Below, in pieces: positions 55,274-63,913 of a DNA stretch of 64,000 nucleotides (position 1 is its first letter; every line of letters starts with the position of its first letter). Origin of the DNA: an uncultured Erythrobacter sp. Lineage in GTDB: Bacteria; Pseudomonadota; Alphaproteobacteria; Sphingomonadales; Sphingomonadaceae. The stretch spans positions 827,069-891,068 of the forward strand of contig CANLZP010000001.1 in the NCBI GenBank assembly GCA_947495695.1. The letters are read 5' to 3'. The notes beneath the pieces were generated by a model. It was not told the DNA's origin. It did not search any database and was given only the letters and a program-made list of their open reading frames with translations. The position numbers and the translations under genes were made by a program.

Positions 55274-56092
55274 TTAGCCTTGTTCGCGACGCTTTTGCAA
55301 AATGCCTTGCGTGCGGGTAAAATCGCCCGGATTGTCGACATCGATCGGCGCATCAGCAAAGGGCATGCTGATGATCTTCAAAGAGATATTCCAGCGGCGC
55401 GACAGGTAATCGGCAATGCCCTGCACCGTTGCCAGGCGGAATTTGTACATCAGCATCACCGGCAGTCCGAACGCCTTCAGGATGCGGATGGGGCGCTTGC
55501 CAAACTGGCCGCCCGTTTCAAACACTTTGGCCGCTTCAACCGCCTTTGGGGTCAGCGCGGCATAAAGGTTGCAGCTGGACCAACCACCATCCTTCAATTC
55601 ATGGAAAGCGCGCTTGCCATCGGGATAGGCTTCCAAAATGGTTGCCGCCGGCGTCATGGCAACGGCGCCATCCAAGGGTTCGTTCAAAATGGCCTTGCAA
55701 AAATGGTCGAACATCTCGGTCGTATGCAGTGCATTATCGCCGGTGGATACGACCAGGGGATAGGGGTCTTGGATCGCTTCAGCGGCCCCCGTGATGCTGG
55801 CGAACAGATTGTTGCCTGCGGGCAGAAAATGGACGCGGCCTTCGTCCATCATGGTTGAAACCAAGGGGATCTCGCGCAAGATGTCTTCACGTTCGATCGA
55901 GATATAGATATCGCTGGCATATTTGCTGGCGGCAATTTCGCGCACCACGCGTTGCAACATGATTTCACCATCCAGCTCGATCAAGCATTTGTGGCTCTTG
56001 TTCTGCAAGGCGGCCACGGCATCTTCGGGGCCAGCGCGGCTGGCGGCCAGCACCAGAACTTTTACCGATCTTGCGGTGTCGCTGCTATCCAC
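55274..56092 (-). CDS. Nucleotidyltransferase-like protein, MobA/GT-A-type
   Basis: A 272-residue protein of the GT-A nucleotidyltransferase fold. It starts VKVLVLAASRAGPEDAV, where the usual LAxGxGTRM signature is altered and a segment is inserted before the K of SHKCLIELDGEIML. The metal-binding aspartate is in VVSTGDNALHT, and the late DNPGDF motif agrees with MobA-like proteins. The usual product would be an NDP-linked compound (sugar, cobamide or alcohol phosphate). The GTG start has GGGGGAG eight bases upstream. It is the last gene of the minus-strand group with thiE-like, ftsK and MmgE/PrpD genes. Function unknown. Confidence 0.75.
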   Translation of the reverse strand: MDSSDTARSVKVLVLAASRAGPEDAVAALQNKSHKCLIELDGEIMLQRVVREIAASKYASDIYISIEREDILREIPLVSTMMDEGRVHFLPAGNNLFASITGAAEAIQDPYPLVVSTGDNALHTTEMFDHFCKAILNEPLDGAVAMTPAATILEAYPDGKRAFHELKDGGWSSCNLYAALTPKAVEAAKVFETGGQFGKRPIRILKAFGLPVMLMYKFRLATVQGIADYLSRRWNISLKIISMPFADAPIDVDNPGDFTRTQGILQKRREQG

Positions 56093-56148
56093 GCTGCTTC
56101 TCCCCCTTAATATTGCCCAAATTGTTCAGCCACTTGCTGGCCAATTGT

Positions 56149-57552
56149 TCAGGCGGCCTGCATAGCCTGTGTCAGGTGACGCACTGGTTGGCCAGCGTCA
56201 AGCTCGCCCAATCGCGCCATCAGCGCATCCTTTTGCACCGCGCCATGCGTTGCATCAAGACAGGTTTCCAGCTTGGCCCAGATTTGCGCGTCGCTCATCG
56301 GCACAGCCTTGCTGCCCACCGGCATGGGAACAGCTGTGGTCACGCTCTCGCCCGAGGTCAGCATCAGATGAACTTCGGTGGGGAAATCGCTTTCCAACTG
56401 CTCAACATATTCCTTGGTGATTTTGGGCATGAGCGCTCGGACTTCAGAGCGTTGGATCGCCTGTTCCGTGTAATCCAGCAAACCGATGGCGCGATCATGC
56501 ATGACCGCTGCCAGACTATATTCCAGGCTGAATTTCGCTTGCGCAGGGGTTTGCGGATTCTCATGCATCAGATTGCGCAGATGCGCAGCCGGTGCGCGCA
56601 CCAGCACGCGTTCGATCTGGGGCTCGGACAGATCATGCTGCTCCATCAGAGACAGCAACCCATCCAGCGCGCGATGCAGGCTGCCACAATTGGGGAAGCG
56701 TTTCACCTTCAACCCATGCTCGACAATGTGCAGCGGCGATCCAACGTCGGTGGTGGCATAACGCATGGTCTGGCCATGCTCGGCCTTACCCTCCATCTCC
56801 ACCGCCAGCTGGTCCACATCGCGACCCACCATCAACCAGCGCAATCCATTTTCGCCGTCCAGTGTATGACTGCCAGCAGTGATGCCCGCGCGCGCAAACA
56901 GCGCAGCCTGAACGCCGCCGGCTGCGGCCAACCCTGCGTGAAGCGGTTTAGTGTCGGACCCGAATTGGCTCATGAAGCCGCCAGCCAAACTGGTGGACAG
57001 CGATATGGCGTGGGATGCCTGTTGGCCATCCTGCCCCAGCATCCGCGCGCACCCTGCTGCTGCGCCAATCGCGCCCAGCGTTCCGGTGGCATGCCAGCCG
57101 CGGCTGCGATGGAACGGGTTTACCGCTTGGCCAACCAGCCCCATGATTTGTAAGCCGGTGATATAGCCATCAAGCAAAGCATCGGTGGTGGTATCTTCTG
57201 CATCACCAATTGCCAGCAGTGCGGGCACCAGAACAGCAGAGGCATGCGCCTTGGCCGGATCGAAATTGTCATCAAAATCCAGCGCATGGGCGGCGGTGCC
57301 ATTGAACAGTGCCGCCATCGGTGCAGGCAAAGTCTGGCTGTGCATGGCGGCATGGCATGCGCCGTTGCCCCAGGATGATACCACGGGCCACAGCTTTGCG
57401 GGTGCGCTGTCATCGGCACCTGCCATGATGCAGCCAATCGTGTCGATTACGCTGCGGCGAGCGATGTGCAGCGCATTGTCGGGCCAATCGCGCGGCGCAT
57501 GGGCCAGCCAATCGCCATAGGCGGCGAGCGGGGAGGGGTGCGTGTCGCTCAT
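56149..57552 (-). CDS. MmgE/PrpD family protein
   Basis: A 467-residue protein of the MmgE/PrpD (2-methylcitrate dehydratase-like) superfamily. Recognisable segments are IDTIGCIMAGADDSAPAKL, AHALDFDDNFDPAKAHASAV, WHATGTLGAIGAAAGCARML, and KRFPNCGSLHRALDG. Members dehydrate 2-methylcitrate or isomerise itaconate-like acids, but this one is not beside prpB/prpC and its substrate cannot be set. ATG 57552 is chosen, with TTG 57561 as an alternative. It lies 30 bp downstream of ftsK on the same strand. Confidence 0.85.
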   Translation of the reverse strand: MSDTHPSPLAAYGDWLAHAPRDWPDNALHIARRSVIDTIGCIMAGADDSAPAKLWPVVSSWGNGACHAAMHSQTLPAPMAALFNGTAAHALDFDDNFDPAKAHASAVLVPALLAIGDAEDTTTDALLDGYITGLQIMGLVGQAVNPFHRSRGWHATGTLGAIGAAAGCARMLGQDGQQASHAISLSTSLAGGFMSQFGSDTKPLHAGLAAAGGVQAALFARAGITAGSHTLDGENGLRWLMVGRDVDQLAVEMEGKAEHGQTMRYATTDVGSPLHIVEHGLKVKRFPNCGSLHRALDGLLSLMEQHDLSEPQIERVLVRAPAAHLRNLMHENPQTPAQAKFSLEYSLAAVMHDRAIGLLDYTEQAIQRSEVRALMPKITKEYVEQLESDFPTEVHLMLTSGESVTTAVPMPVGSKAVPMSDAQIWAKLETCLDATHGAVQKDALMARLGELDAGQPVRHLTQAMQAA

Positions 57553-57582
57553 TTGTTGCAATTGCCTGACAAAGCTACACCT

Positions 57583-59946
57583 CTAAAGCGGGTTGCCGTC
57601 CTGATCGCGGAAGATCTCGCGTCGCCCAACATGATTGGCGGGACCGACCAGCCCTTCGCTCTCCATGCGTTCGATCCATTTGGCAGCCGTGTTATAACCA
57701 ACGCCCATCTGGCGTTGCAGCCATGACCCCGATGCCTTCTGGTTCTCGATCACGATCTGGCAGGCTTGACGATATTTGCGCTCGTCCGGATTGTCCGATG
57801 CGGTCAGTTCGTCCTCGAACATCAGACCGCCGCCATCTTCCGGTTCTTCGGTAACGGCGTCGACATATTCAGGCTTGCCTTGGGCGCGCCAGAAGTCGGC
57901 CACATGCTCAACCTCGTCATCCGACACAAAGGGACAATGCACGCGGATCATCGCGCCGGTGTTGGGTTTATACAGCATGTCGCCTTTGCCCAACAATTGC
58001 TCGGCACCCTGCTCTCCCAAAATGGTGCGGCTGTCGATCCGGCTGGTCACTTTAAAGCTGATGCGGGTGGGAAGATTGGCTTTGATAACCCCGGTGATCA
58101 CATCGACCGAGGGGCGCTGTGTGGCCATGATCAAGTGAATGCCCGCCGCGCGCGACTTTTGTGACAGGCGCTGGATCAGAACCTCGATCTCCTTGCCCAC
58201 TGTGACCATCAAATCGGCCAATTCGTCCACGATCAGAACGATCTGCGGCAAGGGTTCGTAATCGAGCTGTTCTTCTTCGTGCAATTCTTCGCCCGTTTCC
58301 GGATCGAAACCTGTTTGCACGCGCCGTCCCAGCGGTTTGCCCTTGGCTGCCGCGGCGCGGACCTTCTCGTTAAATCCGCCGATATTGCGCGAGTTGACGC
58401 TGCTCATCATGCGATAGCGGCGCTCCATTTCTTCCACCGCCCACTTCAGCGCGCGCACAGACTTATGCGGTTCTGTCACCACTGGCGAGAGCAGATGGGG
58501 AATGTCGTCATAGCTGGCCAATTCCAGCACTTTGGGATCGATCAAGATCATGCGGCACTCTGCCGGAGTGAACCGATAGAGCAGCGACAAGATAATACAG
58601 TTCAGGCCCACCGATTTACCCGAGCCGGTGGTGCCTGCCACCAGCAAGTGAGGCATGGCGGCAAGGTCGGCGATGATCGGTTCGCCAGCGATGTCTTTGC
58701 CCAAAATGATGGGCAGACTACCCCGGCTTTCGGCAAAGGCAGCGCATGCGGCCAGCTCTTTCAAGACCACCATCTGGCGATCGGCATTGGGCAGCTCGAT
58801 CCCCATCACCGTCTTGCCCGGAATGGGCGAGACGCGGGCTGAAATCGCCGACATATTGCGGGCAATGTCTTCGGCCAGTCCAACCACTCGGCTGGCTTTG
58901 ATGCCCGGGGCTGGCTCCAATTCATACATCGTGACGACCGGACCTGTGCGCACTGCGGTGATCTCGCCCTTCACGTTGAAATCATCCAGCACATTTTCCA
59001 GCAGGCGAGCATTACGCTCCAGCGCCATCTTATCCAGCTTAGGACTATTGTCGGTTGGCGGATCGCCCAGCAAATCGAGGCTGGGAAGCTCGAAATTGGC
59101 GAACATATCGCGCTGCTTGGTCTTGGCCATCACGGCCTTTTTGGGCGGAGCAGAAGGGTCCGTAATTTCCGGTGCACGGCGCGGAGAGGATGGTTCGGGC
59201 CGCTTCTCAGACCCCTTCTCGCGCTTGGTCGCCCTGGCCTTTTTGGGCAGAGCCATGCCGGTGTCATCGTCCACCACTTGCTCGCCGCGCAGCAAGGCAA
59301 TTCGCTTGATGATAAATTCGGGCAAGGTCAGCAATCCGCGCCAGTCGATGGCGAACACGCGGGTCAGCGCGGCCACGCCGCCTGCCAGGCTGGCCACGGC
59401 GAGCCCCATGATCACCCAGCCCGATGCATCCTCGCCAAATCGCGCTCCGACGGCCTCGATTGCGGCTGCTCCCAACAGACCGGACAGGCCACCCGCTTGC
59501 GCAGGCAAAGTGCCGCCTGGGCTGTCGAAGGCGAGCGAGAGTACGGTTGCGATCAGCACGATCGCTAGCACCAGCAAGCTTAGCGGGAGCCACCAACGGG
59601 TGGCGTATTCTTCGTCCTCATGCTCGTAATCGCGCCACAATTTGCGCGCGCTGATATAAAGCAAGGGCAGCAGCAAGATGGAGGGTAGCCCAAACAGAAA
59701 CAGCACCCGATCCGATGCCCACGCGCCCGCGGCGCCCATCCAGTTTTGAATGTCATCGCCCGATGCGGCGGTAGAGGGCGAGGGATCAGTTTGGGTATAG
59801 CTAGCCAGCGAAAGGGTCAGAAACACCAGCATGGCGAGCAGGATCGCCGCGCCCGCCATTTGGGCCGCCCGGCGCATTGACCGGCGAAAGGCGGCGCGCC
59901 AATCGGCCTTCCCCTTCCTAGTGCTAACCGCTCGTGTTGCCATCAT
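57583..59946 (-). CDS. ftsK: DNA translocase FtsK
   Basis: FtsK moves DNA at the division septum and activates XerCD at dif. The 787-residue protein has four N-terminal membrane helices and a Pro/Lys-rich linker. The motor domain has Walker A VAGTTGSGKSVGLNC near residue 437 and Walker B IVLIVDELADLM near 574. The C-terminal gamma winged helix that reads KOPS sites spans about residues 722-787 (GYNTAAKWIERMESEGLV). The start is ATG 59946, with GGGGA upstream. It lies between a thiE-like gene and MmgE/PrpD, not next to lolA as in many Proteobacteria. Confidence 0.96.
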   Translation of the reverse strand: MMATRAVSTRKGKADWRAAFRRSMRRAAQMAGAAILLAMLVFLTLSLASYTQTDPSPSTAASGDDIQNWMGAAGAWASDRVLFLFGLPSILLLPLLYISARKLWRDYEHEDEEYATRWWLPLSLLVLAIVLIATVLSLAFDSPGGTLPAQAGGLSGLLGAAAIEAVGARFGEDASGWVIMGLAVASLAGGVAALTRVFAIDWRGLLTLPEFIIKRIALLRGEQVVDDDTGMALPKKARATKREKGSEKRPEPSSPRRAPEITDPSAPPKKAVMAKTKQRDMFANFELPSLDLLGDPPTDNSPKLDKMALERNARLLENVLDDFNVKGEITAVRTGPVVTMYELEPAPGIKASRVVGLAEDIARNMSAISARVSPIPGKTVMGIELPNADRQMVVLKELAACAAFAESRGSLPIILGKDIAGEPIIADLAAMPHLLVAGTTGSGKSVGLNCIILSLLYRFTPAECRMILIDPKVLELASYDDIPHLLSPVVTEPHKSVRALKWAVEEMERRYRMMSSVNSRNIGGFNEKVRAAAAKGKPLGRRVQTGFDPETGEELHEEEQLDYEPLPQIVLIVDELADLMVTVGKEIEVLIQRLSQKSRAAGIHLIMATQRPSVDVITGVIKANLPTRISFKVTSRIDSRTILGEQGAEQLLGKGDMLYKPNTGAMIRVHCPFVSDDEVEHVADFWRAQGKPEYVDAVTEEPEDGGGLMFEDELTASDNPDERKYRQACQIVIENQKASGSWLQRQMGVGYNTAAKWIERMESEGLVGPANHVGRREIFRDQDGNPL

Positions 59947-60015
59947 GCATTCCCCGGACCGGTCTGGTCCCCTCATCTCGTCCAAATGCAAGAATCGCAG
60001 AGCGCGGACTCGCCG

Positions 60016-60576
60016 TCAACTCAAACCATCGATTGCGGCCCAATGGGGCCATTGTAGCGCCTCGGCACGAGCTGCATTCATCCCGCCCAAGGCAATCACT
60101 GGCATAGTTGCATGGCGGGCCAGCATGCGAAAGCGCGCGGGGCCCAGCGATGGCGCACCCGGATGGGACCGGGTGGCAAATACGGGCGACAGCAGAACCG
60201 CGTCCGCGCCCAGCCTATTGGCCAAGCCGATTTCGTGCAGATTATGCGCCGTTGCCAATTGAATCAGGTCCTTGCGCCGCGGATAAAGCGCCCGCGGTGC
60301 CCCATAAATGCCGTCAGCGCCCCAATCGCGCGCGGTCAGCGCGCTGTCGGCCAAAATTACCCAATGCCCGCGCGACTTGGCCAAATGGCTCAGCTGGCGA
60401 AAGCGCGCCAGCCGCGCGGCATCATCAAGGTGATAATGGCGGTAGATAAAGCCTGACCCGCCGGGCATGCTGGTCAGCGCGTCCTCCAGCGCCTCGTCAT
60501 TGCGCTGGTCTGACAGCAGCCACAATTGCGGCAGGGGATTGCTGGATGATGGCAACAGGGGCTGGAACTCGCGCAT
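60016..60576 (-). CDS. Thiamine phosphate synthase-like protein
   Basis: This 186-residue protein has a ThiE-type TIM-barrel sequence. It begins PQLWLLSDQRNDE, has GFIYRHYHLDD, ILADSALTARDWGADGIYGA, and GADAVLLSPVFATRSHPGAPSLG with the conserved SPVFAT, ending GGMNAARA. ThiE joins the thiazole and pyrimidine halves of thiamine. It is a little short compared with the usual 210 residues, and no other thiamine gene is next to it, so a TenI-like or degenerate role is possible. Start ATG 60576 is one of several (60597 and 60600 are also in frame). It is divergent from the YggS gene with only 22 bp between starts. Confidence 0.75.
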   Translation of the reverse strand: MREFQPLLPSSSNPLPQLWLLSDQRNDEALEDALTSMPGGSGFIYRHYHLDDAARLARFRQLSHLAKSRGHWVILADSALTARDWGADGIYGAPRALYPRRKDLIQLATAHNLHEIGLANRLGADAVLLSPVFATRSHPGAPSLGPARFRMLARHATMPVIALGGMNAARAEALQWPHWAAIDGLS

Positions 60577-60598
60577 GGTCACGCTATAGCGCCTCATC

Positions 60599-61264
60599 AT
60601 GGAACCGCCATATGATACACCGCTGGACGAAGTGCGCAGCCATATCGCGCGCGGGTGCAAAGCGTCTCGCCGCAAGCCCGAAGACATCACTTTGATCGCG
60701 GTCAGCAAGACCCATCCTGCCTCTTCGATCGAGCCATTGCTGGAACAAGGCCTGCGCGTATTTGGCGAAAATCGGGTGCAAGAGGCACAGGAAAAGTGGC
60801 CTGCTCTGCGAGAGCGCTATCCGGATGTAGAATTGCATGGGATTGGCCAATTGCAATCCAACAAAGCCGAAGAGGCGGTCGCCTTGTTCGACTATATTCA
60901 CGCGCTCGACCGGCCCAGCCTGGTGAAGGCGCTGGGCAAAGCGATGGACAAGGCCGACAGACGGGTCCCATGTTTTCTTCAGGTCAACATAGGCAGCGAA
61001 GATCAGAAGGGTGGTTGCCCAATCGATGGCTTGCCCGATCTGATCGCTAAAACGCGCGAAGCGGATATCCCTATCGCTGGCCTTATGTGCCTTCCACCTG
61101 CCGGTATTGAGGCGGCACCGTTCTTCGCGCTGCTGGCCAAGCTGGCCCAAGACAATGGCATTGAGGGCCTCAGCATGGGTATGAGCGGCGATTACGAAAC
61201 CGCGATCATGCTGGGCGCGACCCATATAAGGGTCGGCACCGCGTTGTTTGGGGAAAGAGGTTAG
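60599..61264 (+). CDS. YggS-family pyridoxal-5'-phosphate homeostasis protein
   Basis: A PLP-binding protein (PLPBP/YggS) of 221 residues that controls free PLP and amino-acid pools and has no known catalytic activity. The PLP lysine is in LIAVSKTHPAS (residues 32-42). Other signature parts are FGENRVQEAQEKWPAL, IGQLQSNKAEEAV, and the phosphate site MGMSGDYETAIMLGATHIRVGTALFG near the C-terminus. Length is normal. It is divergent from the thiE-like gene, which suggests overlapping promoters. Confidence 0.93.
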   Translation: MEPPYDTPLDEVRSHIARGCKASRRKPEDITLIAVSKTHPASSIEPLLEQGLRVFGENRVQEAQEKWPALRERYPDVELHGIGQLQSNKAEEAVALFDYIHALDRPSLVKALGKAMDKADRRVPCFLQVNIGSEDQKGGCPIDGLPDLIAKTREADIPIAGLMCLPPAGIEAAPFFALLAKLAQDNGIEGLSMGMSGDYETAIMLGATHIRVGTALFGERG

Positions 61265-61283
61265 ATATCTGCGTCAGGCGCCA

Positions 61284-61360
61284 GCGTTCGCGTCCGCTCA
61301 CTTGGCTATCCTCGCGCACGCGATCAAAGATCGCATCGCTGCGGACGCGCATTCGCGCTT
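61284..61360. repeat. Structured intergenic repeat, copy B
   Basis: The region after the YggS gene contains GCGTTCGC (61284-61291) and a long stem CGCGTCCGC (61289-61297) / GCGGACGCG (61341-61349). An inner stem GCGATC-AAA-GATCGC lies at 61320-61334. It ends with GACGCGCATTCGCGCTT at 61344-61360, which differs from the copy at 17474-17490 by one base. No T-run follows, so it is not simply a terminator. Confidence 0.5.
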
Positions 61361-61434
61361 GCGACGCCTTTGGCGCCGTTATTGCCCGACCCCACTGTAA
61401 GATTGCACAATCGAGAACTTGAAAGCTCGTGCCC

Positions 61435-61467
61435 AACAAGAAAGGGCGCCTCCTCAGAGACGCCCTT
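61435..61467 (-). terminator. Rho-independent terminator of the TonB-receptor gene
   Basis: On the minus strand AAGGGCG (61467-61461) pairs with CGCCCTT (61448-61442), with extra pairs CTC/GAG inside after one mismatch, and TTTCTTGTT follows. It lies 28 bp past the receptor stop at 61495. The plus strand after the stem (CCTGATTTT) is a weaker T-run, so it may also stop the YggS transcript. Confidence 0.75.
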
Positions 61468-61494
61468 CCTGATTTTCAAGCTTTCCAGAATTCC

Positions 61495-63819
61495 TTAGAA
61501 TTCAAACGTTGCTTCCATGCCGATCTGACGGCCTTTCGCCAGCGGCGAGAAGCTGCCCGCGGCAGGTGATTGATCGAATGGCCGGTTCACGCCGTTGGAA
61601 AATGCGCCCGTGCCAAATGGCAATTGCGTATCACCACCGGCCTGCACTTGATCGAGCATATTCTTGCCATAGATCGAGAAGCTGAGGCCATCTGTCGGCG
61701 TGTTCCATGTGACGTTGAAGTCCATGTTGAACGCTTCTTGGATGTAGCCAAAGTTGTTGTCCGTATAGGCAAATTCATCACGATATTGGAAGTTGATCCG
61801 CGACAGAACTTCGCTGGAGCCCAGATCCAATTCGTGAACCGCACCAACGCCCCAAGTCACTGCAGGAACGCGCGGCAAACGCAGGTCCAGATCATTGTCA
61901 TCAATCACACCGTCGCCCGAAATATCGAACAAGATGGCGTCATAGCTGTCATCAATCACACCAAGATTGGCCGTGAACAGCAATGTTTCGGTCACGCGCA
62001 TCCGCGCCTCGGCTTCAAAGCCCAGGATCGACGCATCGGCCGTGTTGAAGATCGACTGGGCAACGCCCGATGTAGCCGAGGATTGGTTCACCTCGCGCTG
62101 CATGTCCGAAATGTCGGTGTAATAGGCCGCCAGGTTCAGTGTGAACGAACCGTCCACGGTCTGGAACTTGCCGCCAATTTCGTAATTGTCGACCTTTTCT
62201 TCGTCAAAGAAGAAGGCGTTGTTGGCAGCAGCCACCGCTTCAAAGGCGTTGGCATTGGTGATGCGGAAATTGTAACCGCCGCTGCGATAACCCCGGGTCC
62301 AGTGGGCATAAACCTGACCATCGTCGAATTCATATTGCAGACCCAGCTTGGGCGACCAATTGCGCCAGCTGTTGCTGTCAACAAAGCCGTTGTTTTCGGT
62401 CGGGATCAGCGAATTTGTGCCGCTGGTCGGGCAAGTGCCTTGCACAACAGAGCATTCTGCGCGTGGACGGACATAAGTAATCTCTACGTCCTTGGTTTCC
62501 TCGCTCCAGCGGATGCCGGCGATCACAGAAAAGGCATCGGTCAGATTGAATTGGCCTGATGCGAACAGGCCGATCACTTCATGATCCTGCCGACCGCCCC
62601 CAAAAAATGTCAGCGGGGTGGAAACGGGAATATCGCGAATTTCAGTATAGGCAATCGACTGGTCGAAATAGAATCCGCCAACTGTCAGATCGAAATTGTC
62701 GGTCGACACCGCATAACGGATCTCGTTCGAAATCTGATCTTGGGCTGTGTCTGTGTCGGAATGGAAAATGAACGCAGGCAGTGAATCGATGTCGCCGCCG
62801 GTAACCGCTTCATAATCGCGATAGCCCAAGATGTTGGTCAGCGTGCCGGGACCAATATCCCATTCCGCCTTTAGCGACCCGGTCCAGATCTGATTGGCAT
62901 AAAATCCTGGAAAATCGATGGCGAAATCGAAGGTCTCACGATCGAAGGTGCCGCGGTTTTGGGCTGCAGGACCGTCTCCATCGCTTTCAAAATAGTCCAG
63001 TTTACCCGTCACTGTCAGATCGCCGAACCGGCCTTCCAGCGCGCCGCGCAAGATCTTTGTATCGGCTTCACCATGGTTCGAACCGTCGAACAGATTGGTG
63101 AAATAGCCTTCGTCCTTATTGTAGAATGCGCCCAGTTTGAACAGCAGCTTGTCTTCTACCAGCGGGCCAGAAACTACGCCGCTGACGGTGTAGTTTGCGC
63201 CGCCACGGCCGCCATCCAGCAAGGGTCCGTCAACCGAAGCGCGAACCTTTCCAGTCAGATAATCGGTTGGATTGCCGGTGTTGATCAACACCGCGCCGCC
63301 GGTAACATTGCGGCCAAACAATACGCCTTGCGGCCCGCGCAAAATCTCTACGCTATCCAGATCGAACAGGTCGAACACGACCCCTCCGTTAAAACCCAGA
63401 TACACGCCATCGACGAATACACCGACGGTCGGATCGATCGACGGGATCGAGCTGTTGATGCCCAGCCCACGGATCGAGAAGTTGGCCTGACCACGGCTGG
63501 TGCCGATTTGGTCAAGCGAGACATTGGGCGCGCTGTAGGTCAGGCCTTGCACGTCGCGTACCTTCAGCGCCTCGAGCGAGGCCGCGTTAAACGCGGTCAC
63601 GGCAATAGGTACGTCCTGCACATTTTCCGCATTCTGCGTTTTGGTTCCGGTCACAACGATGGTGTTGAAGGATCCGATCGCGCTGTCATCTGCCGGGGTA
63701 TCTTCAGTCGCATCAGCCTGAGCTGGATCAGCGGTCTGCGCGGAAGCTGCAAATGGAATCATTGCCGCGCTTGTCAGCATCAGTGCGAGCGCGCTGCGGG
63801 GGGCAGTACGAATAATCAT
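61495..63819 (-). CDS. TonB-dependent outer-membrane receptor
   Basis: A 774-residue receptor that imports a ligand (siderophore, vitamin or oligosaccharide) using TonB energy. The signal peptide ends near ASA-QT, then an acidic stretch with Ala and Asp. A TonB-box-like segment IVVTGTKTQNAENVQDVPIAVTAF leads, in pieces, into the plug with IDPTVGVFVDGVY and LRGPQGVLFGRNVTGGAV. The 22-stranded barrel ends with GMEATFEF and a terminal Phe. The ATG is preceded by GAGGAG. The TonB-box/plug form is the Pfam type common in sphingomonads, but the ligand cannot be named. No ABC or energy gene is adjacent. Confidence 0.93.
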   Translation of the reverse strand: MIIRTAPRSALALMLTSAAMIPFAASAQTADPAQADATEDTPADDSAIGSFNTIVVTGTKTQNAENVQDVPIAVTAFNAASLEALKVRDVQGLTYSAPNVSLDQIGTSRGQANFSIRGLGINSSIPSIDPTVGVFVDGVYLGFNGGVVFDLFDLDSVEILRGPQGVLFGRNVTGGAVLINTGNPTDYLTGKVRASVDGPLLDGGRGGANYTVSGVVSGPLVEDKLLFKLGAFYNKDEGYFTNLFDGSNHGEADTKILRGALEGRFGDLTVTGKLDYFESDGDGPAAQNRGTFDRETFDFAIDFPGFYANQIWTGSLKAEWDIGPGTLTNILGYRDYEAVTGGDIDSLPAFIFHSDTDTAQDQISNEIRYAVSTDNFDLTVGGFYFDQSIAYTEIRDIPVSTPLTFFGGGRQDHEVIGLFASGQFNLTDAFSVIAGIRWSEETKDVEITYVRPRAECSVVQGTCPTSGTNSLIPTENNGFVDSNSWRNWSPKLGLQYEFDDGQVYAHWTRGYRSGGYNFRITNANAFEAVAAANNAFFFDEEKVDNYEIGGKFQTVDGSFTLNLAAYYTDISDMQREVNQSSATSGVAQSIFNTADASILGFEAEARMRVTETLLFTANLGVIDDSYDAILFDISGDGVIDDNDLDLRLPRVPAVTWGVGAVHELDLGSSEVLSRINFQYRDEFAYTDNNFGYIQEAFNMDFNVTWNTPTDGLSFSIYGKNMLDQVQAGGDTQLPFGTGAFSNGVNRPFDQSPAAGSFSPLAKGRQIGMEATFEF

Positions 63820-63913
63820 AACAGAGAGGTCTCCTCAAGAATTTGAACGGGGCCTCTAACAATAGGTTCATCAATTGCAACCCATTATCGACGACCATCT
63901 TCGGCCAGGGCTG

